Shown here in pieces: positions 18,298 through 28,377 of a stretch of DNA of 64,000 bases. Positions within the stretch are counted from its first letter, which is position 1, and each line of letters begins with the position of its first letter. A model generated the notes under the pieces. The model was not told the origin of the DNA and ran no database searches. It worked only from the letters and a program-made list of their open reading frames with translations. Source of the stretch: CAWCTB01 sp963798275 (GTDB lineage: Bacteria > Acidobacteriota > Terriglobia > Terriglobales > Acidobacteriaceae); NCBI GenBank assembly GCA_963798275.1, contig CAWCTB010000051.1:124001-188000 (forward strand). Direction: 5' to 3'. Made by a program: the position numbers and the translations under genes.

Positions 18298-21181
18298 TTA
18301 GGATTTACCGGCCCTCTCGTGATTCAACGCGAGCAGTCTGGCGAGAATCTCGGAATCGGTGAGGTCGGGGGGCCAGCCGTAGGCGGCGAAGACGGCTTCG
18401 TCCAGCTTGCGATGGGCGTCGTCGAGCCACGCGGGGCGTTTGTTGTAAAGGTTGGTTAGAGTCCGGTCGGTTGGTTCCTGCTGCGAAGTCCCGGGGGGAT
18501 TCAGCCAGGCGTCACGTTTCTCGACCAGCTCTGCGCGCGGCCGCTGGCGATGGCCCGTATGCGCGCGGTCCTCGACTGGTTCCTTGCCCGGAGGCCACGG
18601 GAAGGGGAAGGTCTCGCAAACGTGGAGGTGCGGTGTATAGCGAAAACCACTCTCAACTTCGCGAACCTGCGTTCCCTGGCGTAACGTGCCCACACCTCGT
18701 GGGCTCGGGAGTGTAGTACGCCGAAGAAGTAGTCATCGTCGCGAGCGAAAACGTAGTAGTTCCGTGGTTACAGAGAACGTCCGGCGGCATCCAAACGTAG
18801 ACGCGATGCTTGGAGACTGCGGGCGTCGCGATATATCGGCGCTCGGCATCCTCGAATGCCTCGGCGCATCTCCACGGGCGATGGACGTCCGTGCAGCCAC
18901 CAGTTTCTGCCCGTATTGCGAGCCTTCTCGCCGCTTGTGTCGCGCAGTAGGCTGAGCGTGAAGTTTCTAACGTACTCGAATGGCAATTCGTATAAGCGCG
19001 GCTTCGGCGGCGGTGCAACGTCCGCGAAATCAATTAGTCCAACCATTCTGCGTGAGCGCTGGACGACGATCGACGGCCACTCGAGACCGGCCGCAACCAC
19101 GTCAGAGTTGGGACGATTGTTGAGATTTAGAGGCGCGTCAAGCATGGCTTAGAGCTGTCTCTTCATGCGAATGATCCAACGGCCGCTTTTGCTGATGGCG
19201 CCCATGAAAGCAGAGTCCCGGCATTCTCAGGCAAGAGCTCACTGCAGCGCGTTGTATTCGTGCCGGCTGGTCAGAGTCGGGATGAATCTCAGCGTACAGC
19301 CGTCAGGCCGTCAAGCGCGCTGCTCCGTCTTGCGAGCCGTCGTCGAAGCCGACCATGGAAACATGAACGGCGTGCGCCGTCCAAGTATCCAAGGTCCCGG
19401 TCGCTCCAGGCCATGAAGATGCCGCCCGGTTCCGAGGACTCGCTCCAACACGGGTCGATTGCACGCCACCGCGAATGGCCTTGGGTCGCGAGCAGTCCGG
19501 CCCGTTTAGCACCGTCCATGCCTCGATTTGCGCCCGTGCTCTCTCGAACCAGTAACGTGACCAAGTCGGCGAACCTTGGTACCCTCCCGGCACACGGCCT
19601 CGTAGAGTTGACGCAGCGCGTCAACGTACGCGTCGCCAAGTTCGCCTCGCATTTTCTTACCGCCCAGGAATGGCGGATTGCCGACGATGAATTCGCGTCG
19701 GGCCATTCCGGCTCGACGGGCTTGCCTTTGCTGTCGTAAGGCGAGAATCGCGTCGCGGTGCTGGATGTTGGTGAGGTGCTGCAGAATCGGCTCGGTGGGC
19801 GCGCCCATGCCGTTCTCCTTCAGCCACTGCAGGTAGCCGATCCACACGACAACCGAAGCCAGTTCATGGGCATAGACGTTGGTTTCAAGACCGTAGAGCT
19901 GCGATGGGCTGACGTGGCGGGTGCGCAAGGATTGGCAGATCGTGCTCGGCGCTGAAAACGTAGGCTTCCTTCCAGATATCGAGCATTCTTTTCAGGGCGA
20001 GATACAAAAAGTTCCCGCTGCCACAGGCCGGGTCCAAAACTCGCACGGTGCGAGAGCTCTTCCATCCACGCAGACAGCTTGTCTTTGGCCTGCTGACGAA
20101 GCTTGTTGTACGCAGGAGCCTTGGCATCTTTGGCTTCGTCCAACAGCTTAGTGGCTTCGGCTTTCATGTCCCGCCAGCGCTTCTTCAGCGGGTCAACCAG
20201 CACCGGCTCGATGATGAGGAGGATGTCTTGCTTGCTGGTGTAGTGGGCTCCGAGTTGAGAACGCTTGGTCGGGTCGAAGCTGCGTTCAAAGAGGGTGCCG
20301 AAGATGGCAGGCTCGACGTAAGACCAGTCGAGGGTGGCGCTGGCAGAAAGTATTGTGAGGTCGCTGTAGGAAAGTTCGATGATTTCGTCATCGGCAAACA
20401 GGCCGCCGTTGAACCAGGCGACATCATGCACGCCGAAGATGCCGCCTTTGGCCATGGCGGCAAAGAGCTGGCGCAGTTTCTGGTTGAAGTTGGCGGGGCG
20501 GCCCTTGCCGATGGCAAGCATCTGGCGAAACATGTGGTCGGGCAGAAGGCCGATGCTGTCGGCGAACAGGCAGAACAGCAGCCGCATGAGAAAGTGCGCG
20601 GCTTTTTCCGGATCGATTCTCCTGACTTCGAGATTGGTCGCGAGCTTGGCGAACTCGGCGGCGGCGGCCTCGGTGACGCGCGCCGAGGATTGTGCCGGGT
20701 GGAGCAGTTGAGGGTCATTGAACAGCGCGCGAAGGACTTCGAGGGGAGGCAGCGCGGAGTTCGGGGTGGGTACGTTGGAAACCAGGTCGTCGAGCGTAAA
20801 GCTGTATACCTGCTTTTGCGTGTCGGTAAAGTTGGTGTGGACCTCGAAGCGGTCCTGATCGCAGACGACTAAGAGCGGAGGGTTCTCCAAGTCCTCGCGA
20901 TAGTCGAGCAGTTGCCCATAGGCTTCGTGGAGGTTCTTGTGCTTGCCTTTGTACTCCCAAGCGAAGAAGCCGCGCTTCCAAACGTCGGCGAAGCCCTTGC
21001 CTCCCATGGCTTTCGAGACGTGTTTCTCGAACGTGAAGAACTCGCCAGTGTGGTCGACTGCCGCCGGATGGGGATGCTCAAGAACCTCACAAAGGTCGAT
21101 GAAGTGGGATTGGGCGGCTGAGCGCTCCGAGAGCGAACTGGCTTTCCACCGAGCAACGAATTCCGGAACGGAGAGGGGCAT
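18298..21181 (-). pseudogene. MmeI-family (Type IIL) restriction-modification enzyme, heavily frameshifted
   Basis: Pieces in all three frames line up in order as one protein of about 950 residues. Residues 1-375 (21181 to about 20055) are intact, with the nuclease triad Asp66, Glu76-x-Lys78 spaced as in MmeI. Methyltransferase motif I (Asp-Pro-Ala-Cys-Gly-Ser-Gly-Asn-Phe) is near 20020. Motif IV (Asn-Pro-Pro-Phe) is near 19675. Later come Leu-Leu-Ala-Thr-Gln-Gly, Phe-Met-Ala-Trp-Ser-Asp, the recognition domain, and the final Phe-Pro-Phe-Pro-Trp-Pro-Pro-Gly near 18590. I count about ten or more frame changes, mostly between 18650 and 20060. Such enzymes methylate one strand and cut at a distance. 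As read it cannot make a full protein. Confidence 0.82.
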
Positions 21182-21537
21182 CAGTCAGAAGATCGGTCGA
21201 GTCGTGATTGTTGCAGAGCGCCGCCGTTTCGCCAAGTAGCAGAGGCGTGTCGCCCCTGGCCGGGGCTCAGGATTCTAGAGGTGAGCTTACCCAGCGTTCC
21301 GCTTCGCTCCACGCTGGGCTACAAGCAATGCCGCCCTCGCCACACGGCGATCGCAAAACCAGCGATCGCCGTAAACGTGGCAGCGGGCTCGGGAAGCGTT
21401 TTCTGAGCTGACCCAGCACTGACGTGCTGGGCTAGGATTGTGCCGCCCTACGGGCTTACGGAGGGCCGACGACTGGCGTTGCGGAGGACTTTGCGGTAGA
21501 TTTTCTCCGGTAGCTCTGCTGAGTTCAGGAGCCGATC
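21182..21537. repeat. Gene-free spacer with CCCAGC...GCTGGG palindromes
   Basis: No gene. Two hairpin units of related sequence occur: ACCCAGCG with CGCTGGGCT at about 21290-21322, and ACCCAGCACTGACGTGCTGGG at about 21413-21433. They resemble the dispersed intergenic hairpins common in this window but are a different family from the MITE-like repeat. Confidence 0.55.
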
Positions 21538-23266
21538 ATGGCTTTCGAAAAGTACGTCAAACTGCCGGGCAGTGCGCGCACGCCGATGGCGGGGGCGACC
21601 CAGACGGGGTCGTTGGATCCGAATGAGCTGATGCAAGTGACCGTGTCTCTGCGGCCGCGAGCGTCAGGCGCAAAGCAGCCGTCGCTGGACAAGCTGATCG
21701 CCAGCGGCAAGCGTATCTCGCGCGACGAGTACGCAGCGCGCTATGGCGCCGATCCCGCCGACGCGCGGCAAGTAGCAGCGTTCGCCTCGGCTCACGGGCT
21801 GGCGGTAGCGGAAGTGAATCTGGCGGCGCGAAGCGTCATTCTGACCGGCCGATGCGCTGACTTTGCCCAGGCCTTTCAGGTGCAGTTGGAGCGATATGAA
21901 TGTGAAGGCCGCGCCTATCGCGGGCGCACTGGGTCGGTCAACATTCCCACGGAGCTGAAAGGGCGTGGTTCGCAGCGTTCACGGACTCGACAACCGGCCG
22001 CAGGCAAAGGCCCACTTCCGCGTCGCAAATACCGGCTCCTCCGCGAGTCCCGGCCACTTCGTTTACGTCGCTGCAGATTGCCAAGGCCTACAACTTTCCG
22101 ACGTCGGTGAACGGAAAGGGCGAGACCATCGGGATCATTGAACTCGGGGGCGGCTTCACAACTTCCGACCTGAGCACCTACTTCAGCGGGCTCAAGATTT
22201 CGCCCGCACCAACCGTGGTGGCGGTGTCGGTGGACGGCGCGCAGAACCAGCCTACAGGCGACACCAACGGTCCGGACACCGAGGTCATGCTCGACATTGA
22301 GGTGTCAGGCGCGGTCGCGCCGGGTGCGAACATCGTGGTGTATTTTGCGCCTAACACGGATGCCGGTTTCCTGGACGCCATCAACCAGGCAGCGACCGAT
22401 AAAGTCAATCAGCCGTCAGTTATCTCCATCAGTTGGGGAGGACCGGAGTCGAGTTGGACAACGCAATCCTTGCAGTCCTATAACAGCGCACTGCAGGCGG
22501 CAGCCGCCGTAGGCGTGACGGTTTGCGTGGCGTGCGGAGACAACGGCTCGGATGATGGCGTGGGCGATGGCCGCGATCATGTAGATTTCCCGGCGTCCAG
22601 CCCCTACTCGCTGGCGTGCGGCGGGACCACCCTCACGCTGAGCGGTAGCACGATTTCCAGCGAAGTCGTGTGGAACGGACTGCCCAACAATGGCGCAACC
22701 GGTGGTGGAGTCAGCGATACCTTCGCAATCCCGACGTGGCAGGCCAATGCCAATGTTCCGCCATCCAACAATCCGGGCAGCTATAAAGGCCGCGGGCTGC
22801 CCGACGTTTGCGGGGATGCCGACCCGGCGACCGGCTACCAGGTCCAAGCCGACGGCTCTAGCTTTACCGTGGGGGGCACCAGCGCAGTCGCGCCGCTGTG
22901 GGCCGGCCTGCTTGCGCTCTTCAACCAGTCGCTGGGCAGCCCGGTGGGCTACTTGAATCCAAGCCTCTACCAGACGATCGCAGCCCAGGCGGGAACGTTC
23001 CGCGACATCACTTCCGGCAATAACGGCGATTATCAGGCCGGCAAGGGATGGGACCCATGCAGCGGTTGGGGCAGTCCCAACGGCACGACGCTCTTACAGA
23101 CGCTGTCGGCGGCACCGCCGCCACGCCAACCCCAACTCCCACTCCTACTCCGACCCCAACTCCACCGCCCAAGCCTAAACCGAAGCCGAAACCAAAGCCA
23201 AAGCCAAAGCCAAAGCCAAACCCGAAACCGAAACCGAAGCGGCCCAAGCGCCGCGGCCGGCGGTAG
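21538..23266 (+). CDS. S53-family (kumamolisin-like) serine-carboxyl protease with Thr-Pro/Lys-Pro tail (three frameshifts)
   Basis: The N-terminal 140 residues are the activation pro-domain (Pro-Leu-Pro-Gly-Ser-type start and Leu-Asp-Pro-Asn-Glu). Frames change near 21960 and 22052. The catalytic domain then has Glu and Asp in Thr-Glu-Val-Met-Leu-Asp-Ile-Glu, the oxyanion Asp in Cys-Gly-Asp-Asn-Gly, and the nucleophile Ser in Gly-Gly-Thr-Ser-Ala-Val-Ala-Pro. The calcium-site region Gly-Trp-Asp-Pro-Cys-Ser-Gly-Trp-Gly follows. A third change near 23115 leads into a (Thr-Pro)n then (Lys-Pro)n tail ending Arg-Arg-Gly-Arg-Arg. These proteases work outside the cell at acid pH. No Sec signal peptide is seen. 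Confidence 0.83.
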
Positions 23267-23389
23267 GGCTGGGCTTCTGGTCAGCGCCCATGCGAGACAA
23301 GGTAGTGGGAGGTGGCAATGCAGCCGCCAAGGAGTCGGTCTTTCCACGACTCGGCCCTGTGGCCAGGGTTATGATGGCTTGGGTGCTGC

Positions 23390-25072
23390 ATGATGCGTTG
23401 CTCTGCTGGGCTGTGGTGCGTTTTCGTTCTGTTGTGCAGCCCTGTGCTGAGCGGGCAAACGCCTGCAGCCAAGCCGGCAGCCAGTCCGGGGCCCGCTGCC
23501 ACGATCAAGACGAGCACGCGACTCGTGCTGGTGGATGCGTTGGTCACCGATAGCGCAGGACACCCGGTACACGGACTCAAAGCGCAAGACTTCACGGTCC
23601 TGGAAGATGGCAAGCCACAGCAGATTCGCGGCTTCGAAGAGCGCGGCCCGCAGATACCGCCTGCAGGAACTCCGGTCTCACTGAACCTGCCTGCCAATAC
23701 CTACACCAATTACGTGCCGGAGCAAGAGCCGGGAGCGGTCAATATCCTGTTATTCGACTCGCTGAACACGGACCGGCAAAGCCTGGTGAAGGCGCGCAAG
23801 GAGCTGTTGTTGTACCTCAGCAAGCTTCCCGCCGGCAGCAGGGTTGCACTGTACACGCTGGACTCGGAGTTGCACCTGGTACACGGCTTCACGGAAGATT
23901 CAGGCGAACTGATCGAAGCTGCGCAGCAACTGTCGTCGGCGCAGCACCTGATGTTCAGCAACGCGCGCGGCCTCTCCGAAGATCTGGCAATGACGAAGGA
24001 GGCAGGTCTTTTGAAGAGCCCGCAAATGTACCGGGCGGTGGCGACGTTTCTTTGGGCCGAGAAGGAAGCTAAGGAGGAGTCGCGCACCCTGATCACCATG
24101 GAAGCTTTGAACCAGTTGGCGCGGAACGTGGCGGTTTTTCCCGGCAGAAAGAACCTGATCTGGATTTCCGGAGGGCTGCCCTTCAATCCCACCAGCACCG
24201 CGCCACAGATGGAGAAAACGGCCAGTTTGCTGGCGGCAACCGAGATTGCGGTCTATCCGATCGACGTGCGCGGTGTCGCCTACATGGGAGCCGATGGTGC
24301 GGCTCGCGATTCGGAAATCTTCGGCCAGACCGAAAGCTATGACACCTCATCGGGCCAGAACGATGAGCTGCTCAGCGTGCGGGAGACCATGACGAAGATA
24401 GCCACGCTGACCGGTGGCCGCGCGTACTACAACCGGAACGACTTGGAGGGAGCCATCGGCGATAGCGTGGAGTCGGGATCGAATTACTACATCCTGGCCT
24501 ATCGTCCGGAGAACGGAAACTGGAACGGCAAATTCCGTAAGATCACGCTCAAGACTTCGCGGCCGGATGTGAAAGTGCAGAGCCGTCCCGGGTACTATGC
24601 GGTGCCTGATCCGCTGGGCTCCGCGGACATCGACCGGACTTTCTCGCTGGCGATGCAGCCGGCAGCTCCACCGTCGACGACCCTGATTATGAAGGCGCGC
24701 GTGTTGCCTCCGGAGGAGCCGGAACGGGCGACGCAGATCGATTTCCTGCTGGACGTGCACGATCTTTCGTACACAGACTCGCCCGACCATCGTCAGACGC
24801 CGGACGTGATGTTTGTGGCCGCGGCGTGGGACGCGAAGGGCAAGCCGTGCGGCAGCGTGGTGGCAACCTATCGTCAGGCGCTGGAGCCGGCACAACTGCA
24901 GTCGCTTATGCGTACCGGGCTGCAGTTGCGCGAGGAGATGAAACTCAAACCCGGAGACTACCAGCTTCGACTGGGCGTGGTGGATCGGTTGTCGGGCAAG
25001 ATAGGAACCCTCGACGTGCCGCTGAAGGTGCGGGAAAAGGTAGCAAAGAGCGAAGTGGGGAAGGACCCTTAG
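23390..25072 (+). CDS. VWFA-related acidobacterial-domain protein
   Basis: A 560-residue secreted protein with a signal peptide ending Val-Leu-Ser-Gly-Gln. Residues 40-90 hold the strand-rich start (Val-Asp-Ala-Leu-Val-Thr-Asp, then Asp-Phe-Thr-Val-Leu-Glu-Asp-Gly-Lys). Residues 110-330 form a von Willebrand A-like domain with a degenerate metal site (Phe-Asp-Ser-Leu-Asn-Thr). The rest is Tyr-rich (Gly-Tyr-Tyr-Ala-Val-Pro). The pattern matches the acidobacterial family TIGR03436, which has no known function. The start has ATG-ATG; the first is used. Its TAG stop is also the first base triplet of MITE-like copy B. Confidence 0.9.
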   Translation: MMRCSAGLWCVFVLLCSPVLSGQTPAAKPAASPGPAATIKTSTRLVLVDALVTDSAGHPVHGLKAQDFTVLEDGKPQQIRGFEERGPQIPPAGTPVSLNLPANTYTNYVPEQEPGAVNILLFDSLNTDRQSLVKARKELLLYLSKLPAGSRVALYTLDSELHLVHGFTEDSGELIEAAQQLSSAQHLMFSNARGLSEDLAMTKEAGLLKSPQMYRAVATFLWAEKEAKEESRTLITMEALNQLARNVAVFPGRKNLIWISGGLPFNPTSTAPQMEKTASLLAATEIAVYPIDVRGVAYMGADGAARDSEIFGQTESYDTSSGQNDELLSVRETMTKIATLTGGRAYYNRNDLEGAIGDSVESGSNYYILAYRPENGNWNGKFRKITLKTSRPDVKVQSRPGYYAVPDPLGSADIDRTFSLAMQPAAPPSTTLIMKARVLPPEEPERATQIDFLLDVHDLSYTDSPDHRQTPDVMFVAAAWDAKGKPCGSVVATYRQALEPAQLQSLMRTGLQLREEMKLKPGDYQLRLGVVDRLSGKIGTLDVPLKVREKVAKSEVGKDP

Positions 25073-25275
25073 GGAACCTCTGAAGAAGTCATGGACGGTC
25101 CCTCCGCGGCTAAAGCCGGGTTCATTTTGCGGCCTTTACGGACGGCCTGAAGGCCGTCCTGCGCAGAGCTTCAGCCTAAAGGCCGTCCAGCCTGGTCCCT
25201 AGCCTAAGGGCCGTGCCCCTTGCAGCCTAAAGGCCGTCCCCTGCAAAATATTGGGCTTAATCAGAGATCACCTAA
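25069..25275. repeat. MITE-like repeat, copy B (expanded)
   Basis: The longest copy, 207 bases. The left end TTAGGGAACCTCTGAAGAAG pairs with the complement of the right end, TTAGGTGATCTCTGATTAAG, at 16 of 22 positions. The interior repeats GGCCTGAAGGCCGTCC-like units three to four times (CCTAAAGGCCGTCC), which explains the extra length. The TAG that ends the VWFA-related gene is inside its left end. Confidence 0.8.
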
Positions 25276-25536
25276 GTCCCAGCGCACGTGGCTCTTGAGT
25301 GGAAGATGAACACTCCCGCGCCGGGGTCGGAGTGATTCCGTTGTTCCTGTCGGCTGGCGGCATGGATTAAAATATCCGCATCGAGGGAACGAACCATAAG
25401 CACGGTCGATAACTCGAACGGACCCGGCGGCGAGGGGGCGCAACCGGGAGACAGCCACAGCTCTGCCCAACCGGTTCGCAAGCAGAGTGCCAGCCACGCG
25501 GGAGATCATCACTCCAGAGCGGACACGCCGTCATTT
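25276..25536. other. Spacer before glgP
   Basis: Between copy B and the phosphorylase start there is no gene. An ATTAAAATATCC segment near 25367 is a possible -10 region on the + strand. No clear ribosome-binding site precedes the glgP ATG at 25537. Confidence 0.3.
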
Positions 25537-28128
25537 ATGTCATCCGATGAATTTCTTACCCAGGCACGCCCCGCAGAAATTCTGCGCGAGGCGATTCTCC
25601 GCCATATTCGTTACACCCTCGTCCGTCCGACTTCTGAACTGAAGCCGGCCGATTACCTGAAGCCGCTGTCGCTGGCGGTGCGCGACCGCATTGTCGACAA
25701 GATGCTGGAGACCGAGACCCGGTACCGGCACAAGGACCAGAAGCGGCTGTATTACCTGTCGATGGAATTCCTGATGGGCCGGTCGCTGGCGGATAACCTG
25801 TCGAACCTGCGTCTGCAGGAGCTTTGCCGCGAGGTGCTGGCAAGTTTTGGCATTAGCTTCGACGAGGTGCTGGACAGCGAGTCAGACGCCGGACTGGGCA
25901 ACGGAGGCCTGGGCCGCCTGGCCGCATGCTTCCTGGAGTCGATGGCGACGCTGGGCATGCCGGGGTTCGGCTACGGCATCGATTACGAGTTCGGCCTGTT
26001 CAAGCAGGAGATCGTGAATGGCTTTCAGCGCGAGAAACCCGATCGCTGGAAGGCGAACGGCACGCCGTTTCAAATCGAGCATCCCGAAGAGGCAGTCAAC
26101 ATTCCGCTGTACGGGCGCATGGAGACGCAGCGCGACTCCGAGGACACTTTCAAGCAGTCATGGATCGGGTACAAGAACGTGGTCGGTATTCCGACCGACA
26201 TGCCTATCGTCGGCTATCTGGGACAGACGGTGAACTGGCTGCGGCTGTTCACGGCGCGCTCGTCGGAAGACTTCGATATCGAGATTTTTAACCGCGGCGA
26301 TTATGTGCGCGCGGTCGAGCAGAAGATCCAGTCGGAAAACATCTCGCGCGTGCTGTACCCGTCGGACTCGATCATGAGCGGCAAGGAGTTGCGGCTGATC
26401 CAGGAGTACTTCCTGGTGGCCTGCGCCATCGGCGACATCATGCGCCGCTTCCAGCAGCAGCATGGCGACAAGTTCGACTTGTTCCCGTCGAAGGTCGCCA
26501 TCCAGATGAATGACACCCATCCCAGCCTGGCGGTAGCGGAGCTGATGCGCGTGCTGGTGGACGTGCACGGCCTGGAATGGGAGCGCGCGTGGGGAATTAC
26601 GGAACAGACACTGGCGTATACCAATCACACCCTGCTGCCCGAGGCGCTGGAGAAGTGGCCGGTGCCGTTGATGGAAAAGGTCCTGCCGCGGCACGTGCAG
26701 ATCATCTTCAGCATCAACCATGCTTTCATGCGGCAGGCACAGCAGTACTCGTTCCTCGACGGCGAAGAGCTGCGGAAGATGTCGATCATCGAAGAAGGCT
26801 ACGAGAAGCAGGTGCGCATGGCGCTGCTGTGCATTGTGGGCAGCCACTCGGTGAACGGTGTGTCGCAGCTGCACAGCGACCTGGTGAAGAGTTCGCTGGT
26901 GCCGGAGTTCGCCAAGATCTGGCCGGAAAAGTTCAATAACAAGACCAACGGGGTTGCGCCGCGGCGCTGGTTGATGGAAGCCAATCCCGGCTTGACTGAC
27001 CTGATCAGCATCACTTTGGACGAGAACAAGTGGATCACCAACCTTGACAAGTTGCGCGACCTGGAGCCGTGGGCCGACGATGCCGACTTCCAGAGCGCCT
27101 TTAAGGAAGTGAAGCGCCAGAACAAGCTGAAGCTGGCGAGCGCAATCCAACTGCAGGCCGGCGTGACGGTCGATCCGGATTCGCTGTTCGACGTACAGAT
27201 CAAGCGCATTCACGAGTACAAGCGGCAGTTGCTGAACGTCATGCGCATCATCCACGACTACCTGCGCGTGGTAGAGCATGGCGAGACCCTGCCGGTGGCG
27301 AGGACGTACATCTTTGCCGGCAAAGCCGCGCCGGGATATTGGGCCGCCAAGCAGATCATCAAGCTGATTCACAGCGTGGCGGAGACGGTGAACAACGATC
27401 CGCTGGTGAAGGACGCTATCAAGGTCGCTTTCCTCCCCGATTACCGCGTGTCGCTGGCGCAGCTCATCATTCCCGGCTCGGATTTGAGCGAGCAGATTTC
27501 CACCGCCGGCATGGAAGCCTCGGGCACCGGCAACATGAAGCTGGCGATGAACGGCGCGCTGACGATCGGTACCTGGGACGGAGCCAACATCGAGATCGCC
27601 GAAGAGGTGGGGCTGGACAACATCTATATCTTCGGCCTGCGCGCGGAAGAAATTCTGGCGATGCAGAAGAACGGCGGCTACAATCCGCGCGAGCGCTATG
27701 ACGAAGATGCCACGATCAAGGAAGTGATGGACGCACTGGCGTCGGACCGCTTCTGTCCCAACGAGCACGGGCTCTTCCGCTGGATCTTCGACGAACTGGT
27801 GCACCGCGGCGACAAGTACTTCCACCTCGCCGATTTCCCCAGCTACGTGGAGACGCAGCGGCTGATCGACGAGGAGTATCTGCAGGAAGAAGTTTGGTGG
27901 CGAAAGTCGGTGCTGAATGTGGCGCGGATCGGCAAGTTTTCCAGCGACCGCACCGTTCTGGAATACGCCCGTGACATCTGGCATATCGGCCTTTTTGAGG
28001 GCGGGGCTCGCCCGCCGAAAGCTGGCGCGCGTGCCCATCCGAGCGAAAACAAGACCAACGGCGAAGCGGTGACGGTGGCCGAGGGGCCGCCGGAAAACGC
28101 CGCGGGATTGGCTCCAGCGGAGCCGTAG
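25537..28128 (+). CDS. glgP: Glycogen/starch phosphorylase
   Basis: An 863-residue enzyme that releases glucose 1-phosphate from alpha-1,4-glucans. The N-terminal domain has Tyr-Leu-Ser-Met-Glu-Phe-Leu-Met-Gly-Arg and Gly-Leu-Gly-Asn-Gly-Gly-Leu-Gly-Arg. The pyridoxal phosphate lysine is Lys668, within Gly-Thr-Gly-Asn-Met-Lys. Compared with the usual 815-840 residues there is a Pro/Ala-rich C-terminal tail of about 45 residues after the last helix. The frame is intact throughout. Its TAG stop is the first triplet of MITE-like copy C. No other glycogen genes are in the window. Confidence 0.95.
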   Translation: MSSDEFLTQARPAEILREAILRHIRYTLVRPTSELKPADYLKPLSLAVRDRIVDKMLETETRYRHKDQKRLYYLSMEFLMGRSLADNLSNLRLQELCREVLASFGISFDEVLDSESDAGLGNGGLGRLAACFLESMATLGMPGFGYGIDYEFGLFKQEIVNGFQREKPDRWKANGTPFQIEHPEEAVNIPLYGRMETQRDSEDTFKQSWIGYKNVVGIPTDMPIVGYLGQTVNWLRLFTARSSEDFDIEIFNRGDYVRAVEQKIQSENISRVLYPSDSIMSGKELRLIQEYFLVACAIGDIMRRFQQQHGDKFDLFPSKVAIQMNDTHPSLAVAELMRVLVDVHGLEWERAWGITEQTLAYTNHTLLPEALEKWPVPLMEKVLPRHVQIIFSINHAFMRQAQQYSFLDGEELRKMSIIEEGYEKQVRMALLCIVGSHSVNGVSQLHSDLVKSSLVPEFAKIWPEKFNNKTNGVAPRRWLMEANPGLTDLISITLDENKWITNLDKLRDLEPWADDADFQSAFKEVKRQNKLKLASAIQLQAGVTVDPDSLFDVQIKRIHEYKRQLLNVMRIIHDYLRVVEHGETLPVARTYIFAGKAAPGYWAAKQIIKLIHSVAETVNNDPLVKDAIKVAFLPDYRVSLAQLIIPGSDLSEQISTAGMEASGTGNMKLAMNGALTIGTWDGANIEIAEEVGLDNIYIFGLRAEEILAMQKNGGYNPRERYDEDATIKEVMDALASDRFCPNEHGLFRWIFDELVHRGDKYFHLADFPSYVETQRLIDEEYLQEEVWWRKSVLNVARIGKFSSDRTVLEYARDIWHIGLFEGGARPPKAGARAHPSENKTNGEAVTVAEGPPENAAGLAPAEP

Positions 28129-28251
28129 GGTAGGTCTGGATTACAGTCAGTGAACGGTCCCTCCGCGGCCAAAGCCGCGTTCATTTTGCGGCCTTTACGG
28201 ACGGCCTGAAGGCCATCCCCTTCGAAGGATCTGGGCTTAATGCAGAGATTC
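28126..28251. repeat. MITE-like repeat, copy C
   Basis: A 126-base copy beginning TAGGGTAGGTCTGGATTACAG and ending with the complement of GCGAATCTCTGCATTAAGCC. The core CGGTCCCTCCGCGGC and GGCCTTTACGGACGGCC is almost the same as in copies A and B. The first three bases are the stop codon of glgP. Confidence 0.8.
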
Positions 28252-28256
28252 GCTTG

Positions 28257-28377
28257 GGAACTCTCGGATCAAGTCGCGGCGATGTCCTGCAGCGGCTGAA
28301 GCCGCGGTGATTTTGGGACATTTACGGACGGCCTGAAGGCCGTCCCCTTCGAAACCAGACTTAAGTCAGAGCATCCC
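28257..28377. repeat. MITE-like repeat, copy D (diverged)
   Basis: A 121-base, more diverged copy six bases after copy C. The left end GGGAACTCTCGGATCAAGTC matches the complement of the right end GGGATGCTCTGACTTAAGTC imperfectly. It keeps TTTACGGACGGCCTGAAGGC in the middle. Confidence 0.7.

Noticed and set aside
23008..23247. A Gly-Phe repeat protein on the minus strand
   Set aside because: It is the reverse reading of the (Lys-Pro)n repeat tail of the S53 protease.
26158..28038. A 626-codon open frame antisense to glgP
   Set aside because: It is a codon-bias shadow: glgP has strong phylogenetic motifs throughout and the opposite frame is Arg/His/Gln-rich with no recognisable domain.
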